Below, piece after piece: positions 23,781 through 31,630 of a stretch of 34,459 nt of DNA (position 1 is the stretch's first letter; every line of letters starts with the position of its first letter). The stretch spans positions 1 through 34,459 of the forward strand of contig JAEEQG010000094.1 in NCBI GenBank assembly GCA_016285185.1, written 5' to 3'. The notes below the pieces were generated by a model that was not told the DNA's origin, did no database searches, and saw nothing but the letters and a program-made list of their open reading frames with translations. Position numbers and translations under genes: made by a program. Origin of the DNA: Spirochaetota bacterium. GTDB lineage: Bacteria > Spirochaetota > Spirochaetia > Treponematales > Treponemataceae.

Positions 23781-24683
23781 TCAGTGTTTCGCCGCTGTTT
23801 TTCTAAAATCACGCGGCGACATCTTGTAGAATTTCTTAAAAGTTTCTGCCATATAGCTTGCGCCCGAAAAGCCCGTTACTTCCGCAATCTCACTCATGCT
23901 CATGTTGCCGGCTTGCAGCAGGTCTGCAACTTTGCGGCTTCTGTAGTGCATGAGATATTCTACCGGGGACTTTTCAGTCAGTTTGTTGAAAATCTGATTG
24001 CAAAGACTCTGACTTACACAGCCAGCCTCAGAGATATCTTTCAGCGTAATCGGCTCGTTGTAGTGTTCATCTATGTAAAGCATCATCTCTTTTAGTTTTG
24101 TATTGTGACTGTCGCCTTCTTCTATGTGACTTATATGTACGCGGTATGCGTCCGTAAAGCGGTGCATTATTATATCCCAAAGTTCAAAAAAGGCTTTTGT
24201 GATAAGAAACTCATTTCCGCGTGCATCTTTGAACATATCGCGCAGAATCTGTTGAATAACAGGCGCATCATAGTCTTCCGACTTAAAATGGATAAACGGT
24301 ACACTCTTGTCCGTAATTATAGGCTTTACGGCTTTGCTCTCGACAGCGTATGAGGAACAGATGATTCTTGGATGCATAACGGCAATTATGTATCTTGTTA
24401 CATTGTTTTCTGTCGAAAAAGACCAGTGGATTTTATCGGAATTGACAAAAAGCGTGTCGCCTTTTTTTAGTTCAATATTTGTACCGTCTACGGAATAACC
24501 CATTCGTCCGGAATATACTGATATAAATTCAACGTCGCCATGATAATGTGGAACGCGTTCCCATGTGCAGCCGGGAAAAACATAACCATCATATATATAG
24601 GAAGGAAACAAATCGTCATCATAATTGACTATTTCCGACCCGTCTTTGCGCTTTAGTATTATTCCACGCTTTGGCTTTTGCAT
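23781..24683 (-). CDS. AraC-family regulator with cupin sensor domain
   Basis: A 300-residue transcription factor. The N-terminal half is a cupin (HYHGDVEFISVYSGRMGYSV, then LKKGDTLFVNSDKIHWS), the small-ligand-sensing part of many AraC proteins. The C-terminal 100 residues hold two helix-turn-helix units (ITLKDISEAGCVSQSLCNQIF and MSEIAEVTGFSGASYMAETFKK) ending in the family signature KMSPRDFRK. AGGAG lies 7 bases before the ATG. It is divergent from the ABC-2 exporter at 24830, with a large inverted repeat between them, so that operon is its likely target; the convergent alcohol dehydrogenase is less likely. Confidence 0.92.
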   Translation of the reverse strand: MQKPKRGIILKRKDGSEIVNYDDDLFPSYIYDGYVFPGCTWERVPHYHGDVEFISVYSGRMGYSVDGTNIELKKGDTLFVNSDKIHWSFSTENNVTRYIIAVMHPRIICSSYAVESKAVKPIITDKSVPFIHFKSEDYDAPVIQQILRDMFKDARGNEFLITKAFFELWDIIMHRFTDAYRVHISHIEEGDSHNTKLKEMMLYIDEHYNEPITLKDISEAGCVSQSLCNQIFNKLTEKSPVEYLMHYRSRKVADLLQAGNMSMSEIAEVTGFSGASYMAETFKKFYKMSPRDFRKTAAKH

Positions 24684-24698
24684 ATGCGTTGCTCCTGC

Positions 24699-24741
24699 TT
24701 TTATAACTATTTTTCATTTTAGATGTAAAATAGTTATAAAA
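24699..24741. promoter_or_regulatory. 15-bp inverted repeat upstream of the AraC gene
   Basis: Perfect 15-base arms (24699-24713 and 24727-24741; core ATAACTATTTT / AAAATAGTTAT) separated by 13 bases. The 28-base centre-to-centre distance places the arms on nearly the same face of the helix after about 2.7 turns. It lies just upstream of the AraC ribosome-binding site and could be its autoregulatory operator or a hairpin in its leader. Confidence 0.55.
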
Positions 24742-24758
24742 ATATGTAAAAATAATAA

Positions 24759-24787
24759 TTTTCTTACATTTATGAACAAAGTATAAT
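24759..24787 (+). promoter_or_regulatory. Candidate promoter of the rightward ABC-2 operon
   Basis: Perfect -10 TATAAT (24782-24787), but the expected -35 position (24759-24764, TTTTCT) is poor. A weak -35 is what one expects of a promoter that needs an activator, such as the divergent AraC protein. Confidence 0.45.
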
Positions 24788-24829
24788 CCAAACCATAATA
24801 AACTTCAATAAAAAGTTATGGAGGCTTTT

Positions 24830-25783
24830 ATGAATGAAGAAAATGCTATTGTCATGAAAAATGTCGTTAAGAATTTCAAGGTTTTGAATCGTCACGAAGG
24901 GCTTAAAGGCAGCCTGAAAGATCTTTTTTCGCACGATTATAAGACAGTTACGGCCGTCAATAATATTTCCATAGATATAAAACACGGAGAAATCGTCGGT
25001 TACCTCGGCCCGAACGGGGCAGGCAAATCCACGACTATCAAAATGATGACCGGTGTACTTGAACCGACAAGCGGAGAGATTTTGGTAAATGGTAACATTC
25101 CATATAAAAACCGCACAAAGAATGCGGAGAATATCGGTGTTGTTTTTGGGCAGAGAAGTCAGTTGTGGTGGTCACTGCCTTTGATAGAATCTTTCAAACT
25201 GCTCAAGGAAATATACATGATTCCCGACAGCAACTATAACGAAATGCTTGACCTGTACCGGAGTCTTGCGGATATTGAAGGCCTTTTGCACAAGCCTGTC
25301 CGCCAAATGTCGCTCGGACAGCGCACTCTGAGTGATATTCTTGCGGCTTTTCTGCATAACCCGAGTATTGTTTTTCTGGATGAACCTACAATCGGTCTTG
25401 ATGTCTCGATGAAGGCAAAAATCCGTGATCTGATCAAAGGACTCAATAAGGTAAAAAACACCACGGTTATCCTTACCACACATGATATGGGTGATGTAGA
25501 CGCACTTTGCCGGCGTATTGTCATAATCGACAGAGGAAGCATGATATATGACAACGATATTGAACACCTCAAGAACTATTTTGGAGCTTACCGCACACTG
25601 CGCCTTAATATCGACGGTACTGGCTGGAAGGAAATAGTAGTTGATGAGACAAAAACCGACGTAATGTCCGTTATTGCCAGGTATCAGACTTCGGGCGGAA
25701 TCAAGGATATAAAACTTGAGGAGATTTCCACCGAGGAAGTCATCAAAAAAATCTATGAGGCTGCCGCTGCAAGAAGTGCGTAG
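24830..25783 (+). CDS. ABC-2 exporter ATP-binding protein (COG4586 type), second copy
   Basis: A 317-residue ATPase of the same subfamily as the one at 15333. Walker A GPNGAGKST (60-68), FGQRSQLWWSLP Q-loop, signature MSLGQRTLSDI (a departure from LSLGQ), Walker B IVFLDEPTIGLD, H-loop LTTHD. A C-terminal accessory domain ends EISTEEVIKKIYE, like its paralogue. An ATG at 24818 overlaps the GGAGG ribosome-binding site; the ATG at 24830, 5 bases after it, is the real start. It is the first of three genes with two permeases, divergent from the AraC regulator. Confidence 0.92.
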   Translation: MNEENAIVMKNVVKNFKVLNRHEGLKGSLKDLFSHDYKTVTAVNNISIDIKHGEIVGYLGPNGAGKSTTIKMMTGVLEPTSGEILVNGNIPYKNRTKNAENIGVVFGQRSQLWWSLPLIESFKLLKEIYMIPDSNYNEMLDLYRSLADIEGLLHKPVRQMSLGQRTLSDILAAFLHNPSIVFLDEPTIGLDVSMKAKIRDLIKGLNKVKNTTVILTTHDMGDVDALCRRIVIIDRGSMIYDNDIEHLKNYFGAYRTLRLNIDGTGWKEIVVDETKTDVMSVIARYQTSGGIKDIKLEEISTEEVIKKIYEAAAARSA

Positions 25784-25816
25784 GCTTGAACTCTAAAAAA
25801 CTTATGGAGAATTAGG

Positions 25817-26632
25817 ATGCTTGCAAATATGAGAAAATATCTGGCGCTTACACGGCTTGGTATGATGGAAAAACTTCATTACAGGCTCGGAACATTTGTA
25901 ACGCTTTTCGGAAACCTGATATATCTGGTTCTGATCTATTTTTTATGGAAGGCTATTTACGCTTCTTCCGGTACTGACTGCGTAAACGGAATGACTTTTT
26001 ACGACACTCTGATTTATCTTGTGCTTGCGACCGCATTGTTCAACTTTCTTGAAATGTTCATCGTGTGGGATATGAGCCGCGAAATCCAGTCCGGAGGAAT
26101 CGTTCTTAAGCTCCTTAAGCCGGTTAATTTCCGCAGATACAGCTTTTGGTCATATTTCGGCGAAAACGTAATGTCGTTCATTCTTACTTTTATGCCGACT
26201 TTCATCATAATCGATATTCTGACACATGGAAGCATAGCTCTTGGAATCAACTTGCTTTTCTTTGTAGTTTCGGTCGCAATGGCGCTTGTAATAAACTTCA
26301 GCATTGACATGCTTGTTGCGACAATCTGTCTTTACACCGAATCCACATGGGGAATCAACATGGTAAAGGAATGTGTTGTTCTTCTGCTTTCGGGTGCATC
26401 AATTCCGCTTGCTTTTTTCCCCGAGAGTCTGCGGACGGTTGTGCAGTATCTTCCTTTCCGCTGTATTTATGATACACCGCTCAATGTGCTTTTGCAAAAA
26501 GACGGATACACATTCGGCACAGGTCTTGTGGTTTCGCTTTTGCTTCAGTTTGCATGGTGCATTACGCTGACAGCCGCAGGAAACCTGTTCTGGGGTGTGT
26601 CAATCAAAAAAATTACTGTAAACGGAGGCTAA
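25817..26632 (+). CDS. ABC-2 family permease (COG4587 type), second copy
   Basis: A 271-residue membrane protein with about six hydrophobic segments. The N-terminus MLANMRKYLALTRLGMMEK is amphipathic; VWDMSREIQSGGIVLKLLKPVNFRRY after the second helix is the conserved loop of the family. It is paralogous to the permease at 17137. GGAG lies about 9 bases before the ATG. It forms the transport channel with the next gene product; the gap between the two genes is 2 bases. Confidence 0.87.
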   Translation: MLANMRKYLALTRLGMMEKLHYRLGTFVTLFGNLIYLVLIYFLWKAIYASSGTDCVNGMTFYDTLIYLVLATALFNFLEMFIVWDMSREIQSGGIVLKLLKPVNFRRYSFWSYFGENVMSFILTFMPTFIIIDILTHGSIALGINLLFFVVSVAMALVINFSIDMLVATICLYTESTWGINMVKECVVLLLSGASIPLAFFPESLRTVVQYLPFRCIYDTPLNVLLQKDGYTFGTGLVVSLLLQFAWCITLTAAGNLFWGVSIKKITVNGG

Positions 26633-26634
26633 AA

Positions 26635-27444
26635 ATGACTGCAAATAGACGCGGCTTAAAGTTTTATATGGATATTTACGGAAAAATCCTTGTGCAGGAC
26701 CTGAAGAGCAAGATGAGCTATCGTGCAGACTTTGTAATCTCCACAATAGGCATGATTGTTTCGAACCTGGTTGGATTTGTAACATTCTATATATTGTTCC
26801 GGAACTTTCCTTCCATAAATGGTTGGACAATGTATGAAATGCTTTTTTTGTACGGTTTTTCGCTTGTGGCGCTCACACCGGTACAGTGTTTTTTTGACAA
26901 CAACTGGAATCTGCGGTTCCTTGTAAAATCAGGTGATTTTATTAAATACTGTTTTAGACCTATAAACATTTTCTTCTATTTTATCTCGGAAGTTTTTGAT
27001 GTAAAGGGACTTGGGCAACTTGCGTTCGGAATCGGAACACTTGCTTATGCGTGGCATCATCTTTCACTGCCCGTAACAGCTGGTACTGTGCTTATGACTA
27101 TGCTGTTGCTTTTTGCGGCATCGCTTTTTATGATTGCCATAATGAACTTTGCGGCTGCTACATGCTTTTGGATTCAGAATTCGGGTTATGTGATGGTAAT
27201 TATGTTCCGTTTTAAGGATTTTGCAAAATATCCGGCGAGTATTTTTAACACGTTGTTCAGAATCATTTTTACATTTGTGATTCCGATTGCGTTTATAGCG
27301 TATTATCCGGCACTTGTTGTACTGCGGCCCGAAAACGTTCCTCTGCTTTCATGGCTTTCACCGTTAATCGGTCTTGTATTCTTTTACCTGAGCTACAAGT
27401 TCTGGATGCTAGGCGCACGCAAGTACGACGGGACCGGATCCTGA
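26635..27444 (+). CDS. ABC-2 family permease (COG3694 type), second copy
   Basis: A 269-residue membrane protein with about six hydrophobic segments, paralogous to the permease at 16339 (shared features include VKSGDFIKYCFRPINIFFYFI and ADFVISTIGMIVSNLVGF). The reading frame is open to an ATG at 26554, but this overlaps the previous gene; the ATG at 26635 has GGAGG 6 bases upstream and starts 2 bases after that gene's stop. It ends the exporter operon and converges with oppF across 4 bases. Confidence 0.88.
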   Translation: MTANRRGLKFYMDIYGKILVQDLKSKMSYRADFVISTIGMIVSNLVGFVTFYILFRNFPSINGWTMYEMLFLYGFSLVALTPVQCFFDNNWNLRFLVKSGDFIKYCFRPINIFFYFISEVFDVKGLGQLAFGIGTLAYAWHHLSLPVTAGTVLMTMLLLFAASLFMIAIMNFAAATCFWIQNSGYVMVIMFRFKDFAKYPASIFNTLFRIIFTFVIPIAFIAYYPALVVLRPENVPLLSWLSPLIGLVFFYLSYKFWMLGARKYDGTGS

Positions 27445-27448
27445 TATA

Positions 27449-28405
27449 CTAAATGTTCCAGCAGCGGATCTTGTGATTGTCCGACAGGTTTACAAATTCC
27501 GGTATCTGTTCCAGGCACTTTTGGGTTGCCCTGGGGCAGCGGTATGCAAACGGACAGCACTGTTCCGCTGAAAGAGTAGACTTTACTTCGGTATTTGAGT
27601 TTGTAAGCTCGCCTTTTGCGCCTGCAAAAAGCAACTTTGTGTATGGATGCACGGCGGTTTTGTACAAGTCCTTTGCAGGCGCTTCTTCAACCAAAAAGCC
27701 GCGGTACATAACGCCTATTACGTCACAGAAATAACAGGCGATTTTCAAATCGTGCGTGATGAATACGTAACTCAGGTTGTGCTTTTGCTTTAAGTAGCTC
27801 AAAAGGTTTATAATCTGTCCCTGAATACTTACGTCAAGCGCGGAAACAACTTCATCACATATTAAAAGCTCAGGGTTCATTATAAGCCCTCGTGCAATCG
27901 AAATGCGCTGCCGCTGTCCGCCCGAAAACTCTGCGGGGCGGCGGTTCAAATCTTCCGGAGAAAGGCCTGCTTCCTGAATGATGCTTTCAGCGCATTCTCT
28001 GGCAGTTTTTTTGTCTTTCCACAGCGAAGAATAGCGCAAGCCTGTCGTCATAACATCAAAAACACTCATACGCGGGTTAAGCGAACGGGCAGGGTCCTGA
28101 AAAATGTACTTTATCTTTTCGCGGTAACCGCGCAAATCTTTTTTGCTGAAATTTTCAACTTTGTGTTCAGTCCCGGCCTTGTCCGTATAAATAACGCTTC
28201 CTTCGGTCTGTCTGTACATTTGTATAATCATGCGCGCCGTAGTTGTTTTACCGCAGCCGGATTCGCCAACAATTCCGTAGGTTGAACCGCGTTCAATACA
28301 AAAAGATACATCATTTACCGCATAAACTTTGTTTTTGTTTTTTGCGAAAAAACCGGCTTCAAGGTTGAACTGCTTTGAAATATTTTGGACTTCTATTATG
28401 TTCAT
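27449..28405 (-). CDS. oppF: Oligopeptide ABC importer ATPase (OppF/DppF type)
   Basis: A 318-residue ATPase: Walker A GESGCGKTT (47-55), signature FSGGQRQRISIARGL, Walker B LLICDEVVSALD, H-loop FITHD. The C-terminal oligo_HPY segment has the cysteine pattern CCPFAYRCPRATQKC..., associated in this family with peptide-transporter ATPases and possibly with an iron-sulfur cluster. The Walker B has Glu-Val (DEVVSALD) where most relatives have DEP. It is the last gene of the operon; its ATG overlaps the stop of the OppC-OppD fusion gene (ATGA), and AAGGAAA lies upstream. It would form a heterodimer with the fused OppD domain. Confidence 0.92.
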   Translation of the reverse strand: MNIIEVQNISKQFNLEAGFFAKNKNKVYAVNDVSFCIERGSTYGIVGESGCGKTTTARMIIQMYRQTEGSVIYTDKAGTEHKVENFSKKDLRGYREKIKYIFQDPARSLNPRMSVFDVMTTGLRYSSLWKDKKTARECAESIIQEAGLSPEDLNRRPAEFSGGQRQRISIARGLIMNPELLICDEVVSALDVSIQGQIINLLSYLKQKHNLSYVFITHDLKIACYFCDVIGVMYRGFLVEEAPAKDLYKTAVHPYTKLLFAGAKGELTNSNTEVKSTLSAEQCCPFAYRCPRATQKCLEQIPEFVNLSDNHKIRCWNI

Positions 28406-30492
28406 TTCAGTTTCCTTTGTTCAGCTTCGAGAACTTTGTGACACTGTATGTCCGGTTTTTGGCACTCATCCGCGGAATAAGCGCATCGCGGGTAAAATGG
28501 ACATCCCGGTTCAGGATTTGCCGGATCTGTAACACGTCCGGGAATAGAAATCATCTGTGTTTCAGAACAATGACTGCCAAATTCCGGCATTGCCTTTACA
28601 AGTGCCTGTGTATACGGATGAAGTGGACGATTCATTATCTGCTCGGAAGTACCTTCTTCCATTATTTTGCCGCCGTACATAACTGCGATTCTGTCCGAAA
28701 TTTGTGCCACAAGATTTATGTTGTGACTTATAAATATAATAGAAAGTTTTCGTTCTTCTTTTAGTTTAAGAAGAAGCGAAACAATCTGTGCCTGGATTGT
28801 TACATCAAGTGCGGTTGTCGGTTCATCCGCAATCAAAAGCTCGCAGTTCTGAGCAAGGGCAAGCGCAATTCCAATTCTTTGCAGCTGTCCGCCGCTGAAT
28901 TGATGCGGATAAGCTTTGAGCCGTCCTTCTGGGTCAGGAAGACCTACTTCAGTAAAAAGTTCTACAGCGCGTTTGTCAGATTCGGATTTTGTTATTTCGG
29001 GGGCAAAAACTTTAAATGTTTCCATAAAAACGTTTCCGATATTTTGCAGCGGGTCAAACGACCTTCCCGGTTCCTGAAAAATAAGTGCAATTTTCTTACC
29101 GCGATATGCTCTAAGCTCGTTCTGCGGTAATTGCAGCAAATCTTTGCCATCGTACAGGATTTTGCCAGAAACAGTTGCATTTGCAGGCAGCAATCCCGGA
29201 ATTGCCGTTGTAGAAACGGATTTACCGCTTCCCGATTCACCTACAAGCCCTAGAATTTCACCACGTTTCAGCGAAAAACTAACATTACGTGCAGCATATA
29301 CCGGAATCCAGTGAGTTCCCCGCAAAATCTGAAACGTTACGCTCAGATTCTGTACTGAAAGCAGAGTATTCGGGTCTTCCTCAATCTGTTGTTCAGTTTT
29401 TGGCGAAATGGTTTGTTCCACAGCTTTCTTACTTAATTTTCTACGCTTGAAAATGGCATTATATGGATCGTAAAAATCGCGCAATGCATCACCGAGAAAA
29501 TTGAACGCAAGTGTTACGAGCAGCAGCATGAGTACAGGCCACAAAAGCCATGGAAAACTACGTAGGTTTGACAGCGTTGAAATGTCGCGGTTTATAAGTG
29601 AACCCCAGCTGACGGCAGGATCGCTGATACCAAGTCCGAGGTACGAAAGAGTTGTTTCGCTCATAATAAAACCTGGAACCGATAATGCGGTACTTACAAT
29701 CAAAAGGCTTGCTGCCTGCGGAATAATATGCCTGAAAATTACGATTACCGGTGGTACTCCTTCAAGCTCAGCATTCATAATGAATTCTTCCCTCTTTATG
29801 GAATGAACCAGACCGCGGATTGTACGCGCGCAGCCCGGCCAGCCTACAAGCGAAAGAATAAGCGTTATTATCATATATGAGGTACCGCTGTCCATTTTTG
29901 TGTTCAAAAGTGAGCGCAAAAACAGGATAAAATACAGGCTAGGTATAAGCATAAAAAATTCGGATATACGCATTATTGTCCAATCTGTTGTTCCGCCAAA
30001 ATATCCCGAAATTCCGCCAAAAAGAACCGCCAGTAAAAACGAGATAAGTGTTGCCACAAAACCGATTGTGAGCGAAATCCTGCTGCCGTAAACGATACGG
30101 CTGAACAAATCTCTTCCAAGATGGTCAGCACCCAAAAGATAGGCAGTGTATTCGGAACTTGAGCCGAACAGATGGCGGTCGCACGGTATAAAACCGAATA
30201 ATTTGTAAGGACTGCCTTTAACGAAGAACTTTAGACTGTGAATTGTAAATTCGTCCTTTACTCTTGCGTACTTCCAGTTTGTTTTGTTAAGAACGCGGTA
30301 TTCGCGCACTTTTATACCGGAAGCTTTAAGCTGTATGTTTGCGGGATGATAAGTGTTGTTTTCGTGTGTAAGGGTTGCAGGGTAGGGTGCAACAAATTCC
30401 GCAAATATCATGAACAGATACAGAATAATCAAAATGATTACGGATAAGTATGCTAAGGGTTTTGTTTTTAAAAAATCAAAAAACTGTTTCAT
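28402..30492 (-). CDS. Fused oligopeptide permease OppC and ATPase OppD
   Basis: A 696-residue fusion. The N-terminal part (about 1-350) is an OppC-type permease with the characteristic YLLGADHLGRDLFSRIVYGSR, six hydrophobic segments, and an EAA-like loop NAELEGVPPVIVIFRHIIP. It has a long extracytoplasmic insert after the first helix (about 45-115). A charged linker joins it to an OppD-type ATPase (about 375-695): Walker A GESGSGKSVS, signature FSGGQLQRIGIALAL, Walker B LLIADEPTTALD, H-loop FISHN with Asn in place of the usual Asp. The C-terminal cysteine cluster CPFYPRCAYSADEC matches oligo_HPY. AGGAATAG lies before the ATG. The reading frame is uninterrupted, so the fusion is not a frameshift artefact of this sequence. 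Confidence 0.92.
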   Translation of the reverse strand: MKQFFDFLKTKPLAYLSVIILIILYLFMIFAEFVAPYPATLTHENNTYHPANIQLKASGIKVREYRVLNKTNWKYARVKDEFTIHSLKFFVKGSPYKLFGFIPCDRHLFGSSSEYTAYLLGADHLGRDLFSRIVYGSRISLTIGFVATLISFLLAVLFGGISGYFGGTTDWTIMRISEFFMLIPSLYFILFLRSLLNTKMDSGTSYMIITLILSLVGWPGCARTIRGLVHSIKREEFIMNAELEGVPPVIVIFRHIIPQAASLLIVSTALSVPGFIMSETTLSYLGLGISDPAVSWGSLINRDISTLSNLRSFPWLLWPVLMLLLVTLAFNFLGDALRDFYDPYNAIFKRRKLSKKAVEQTISPKTEQQIEEDPNTLLSVQNLSVTFQILRGTHWIPVYAARNVSFSLKRGEILGLVGESGSGKSVSTTAIPGLLPANATVSGKILYDGKDLLQLPQNELRAYRGKKIALIFQEPGRSFDPLQNIGNVFMETFKVFAPEITKSESDKRAVELFTEVGLPDPEGRLKAYPHQFSGGQLQRIGIALALAQNCELLIADEPTTALDVTIQAQIVSLLLKLKEERKLSIIFISHNINLVAQISDRIAVMYGGKIMEEGTSEQIMNRPLHPYTQALVKAMPEFGSHCSETQMISIPGRVTDPANPEPGCPFYPRCAYSADECQKPDIQCHKVLEAEQRKLK

Positions 30493-30513
30493 ATTCTATT
30501 CCTGTTTACCTTT

Positions 30514-31626
30514 TTACGCATACCTGATTCGCGGATCCGCGATTGCAAGCAGAATATCGCTGATTACCATTCCAACCAGAACCAGTGCCGAAATAAACAT
30601 ACTGTTTGCAAGTACAAGGTTTATGTCTTCCTGCAGAACAGCCTCATACATAAGCCGCCCTATGCCGGGGTAGGCAAAGATAATCTCAAGAACCAGAGAA
30701 CCGCTGAAAAGGCTTGCAAGCAGGTTCGCGCTTCCTGTTATGTACGGATTAAGCGTGTTACGGAAAGCGTGATTCAGATAAACGCGTTTTTCGCTTATTC
30801 CGCGGGAACGCAGCGCAAAAATATACGGCATCCCCATCTGGTCAAGCATCGTGGCGCGAATCATGCGCATTGTACCGCCCACACCCCCGAGAAACGATGC
30901 CAAAAGTGGCAGAAAAATATGGTGCATATAACTGAATATGAACTTCTGCGGTGCTTCGTGAAAGACAAAATCAGGATAAGCCGTTACAGGAAAAAATCCT
31001 GTTACCGAAGCGAATAACTGCAAAAGAATCAGCAGCAGAATTCCCGGAAACGCATGAAAAAACAGAGCAAAGAATGTGGCGGCAGTATCCGTTTTTGTTC
31101 CTGCCTTGCTGGAAAAGTAAATACCAAGCAGAAATGAAAACAGCGTTATGAATACCAGCGAAATCAAGTTGAGCAGAATCGAATTCCAAAGACGGCTTTT
31201 TATCAAAAAACTTACCGGTGCTCTGGAAATAAGGCTTGTTCCCAAATCGTGATGAACAAGGACCCTGTTGAGCCACTTGAAATACTGAACGTAAAACGGC
31301 TGGTCAAGACCGAATTCTGCGCGCAGCTGTTCAATCTGGTTCTGCGAAAACTGGCTGTCTTTACCGGCGTTATTTGCCGCTGACGATCCGCCTTTACCAC
31401 CTGCTTCCGTACTTGAAAAAATCTGCTGCGTCATCATCTGATCAACAATGTCGCCGGGGGCAAGAGCCATCAGCCCAAAAAGAGCAAGACCGAGCAAAAA
31501 CAGCAGAACAATCATTGTTATGAGTCTGCCTGTTATGAAAGAAGTTAGCGGCGCCTTGTGCCGGAACGCTTTCCAGGGAGCTGTGATAGTTTCTTTTACT
31601 GTGTAAATAAATTGTTTTAATTTCAT
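30514..31626 (-). CDS. oppB: Oligopeptide ABC importer permease (OppB/DppB type)
   Basis: A 370-residue inner-membrane permease with six hydrophobic segments. LRAEFGLDQPFYVQYFKWL and LGTSLISRAPV are OppB hallmarks, and the C-terminal FAYPGIGRLMYEAVLQEDINLV and DPRIRYA are conserved. It is somewhat long because of a Gly/Ser/Ala/Asn-rich insertion at about residues 71-92 in the first periplasmic loop. It starts 4 bases after oppA without a clear ribosome-binding site, so translation is probably coupled. It pairs with the OppC domain of the next gene. Confidence 0.92.
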   Translation of the reverse strand: MKLKQFIYTVKETITAPWKAFRHKAPLTSFITGRLITMIVLLFLLGLALFGLMALAPGDIVDQMMTQQIFSSTEAGGKGGSSAANNAGKDSQFSQNQIEQLRAEFGLDQPFYVQYFKWLNRVLVHHDLGTSLISRAPVSFLIKSRLWNSILLNLISLVFITLFSFLLGIYFSSKAGTKTDTAATFFALFFHAFPGILLLILLQLFASVTGFFPVTAYPDFVFHEAPQKFIFSYMHHIFLPLLASFLGGVGGTMRMIRATMLDQMGMPYIFALRSRGISEKRVYLNHAFRNTLNPYITGSANLLASLFSGSLVLEIIFAYPGIGRLMYEAVLQEDINLVLANSMFISALVLVGMVISDILLAIADPRIRYA

Positions 31627-31630
31627 ACCA

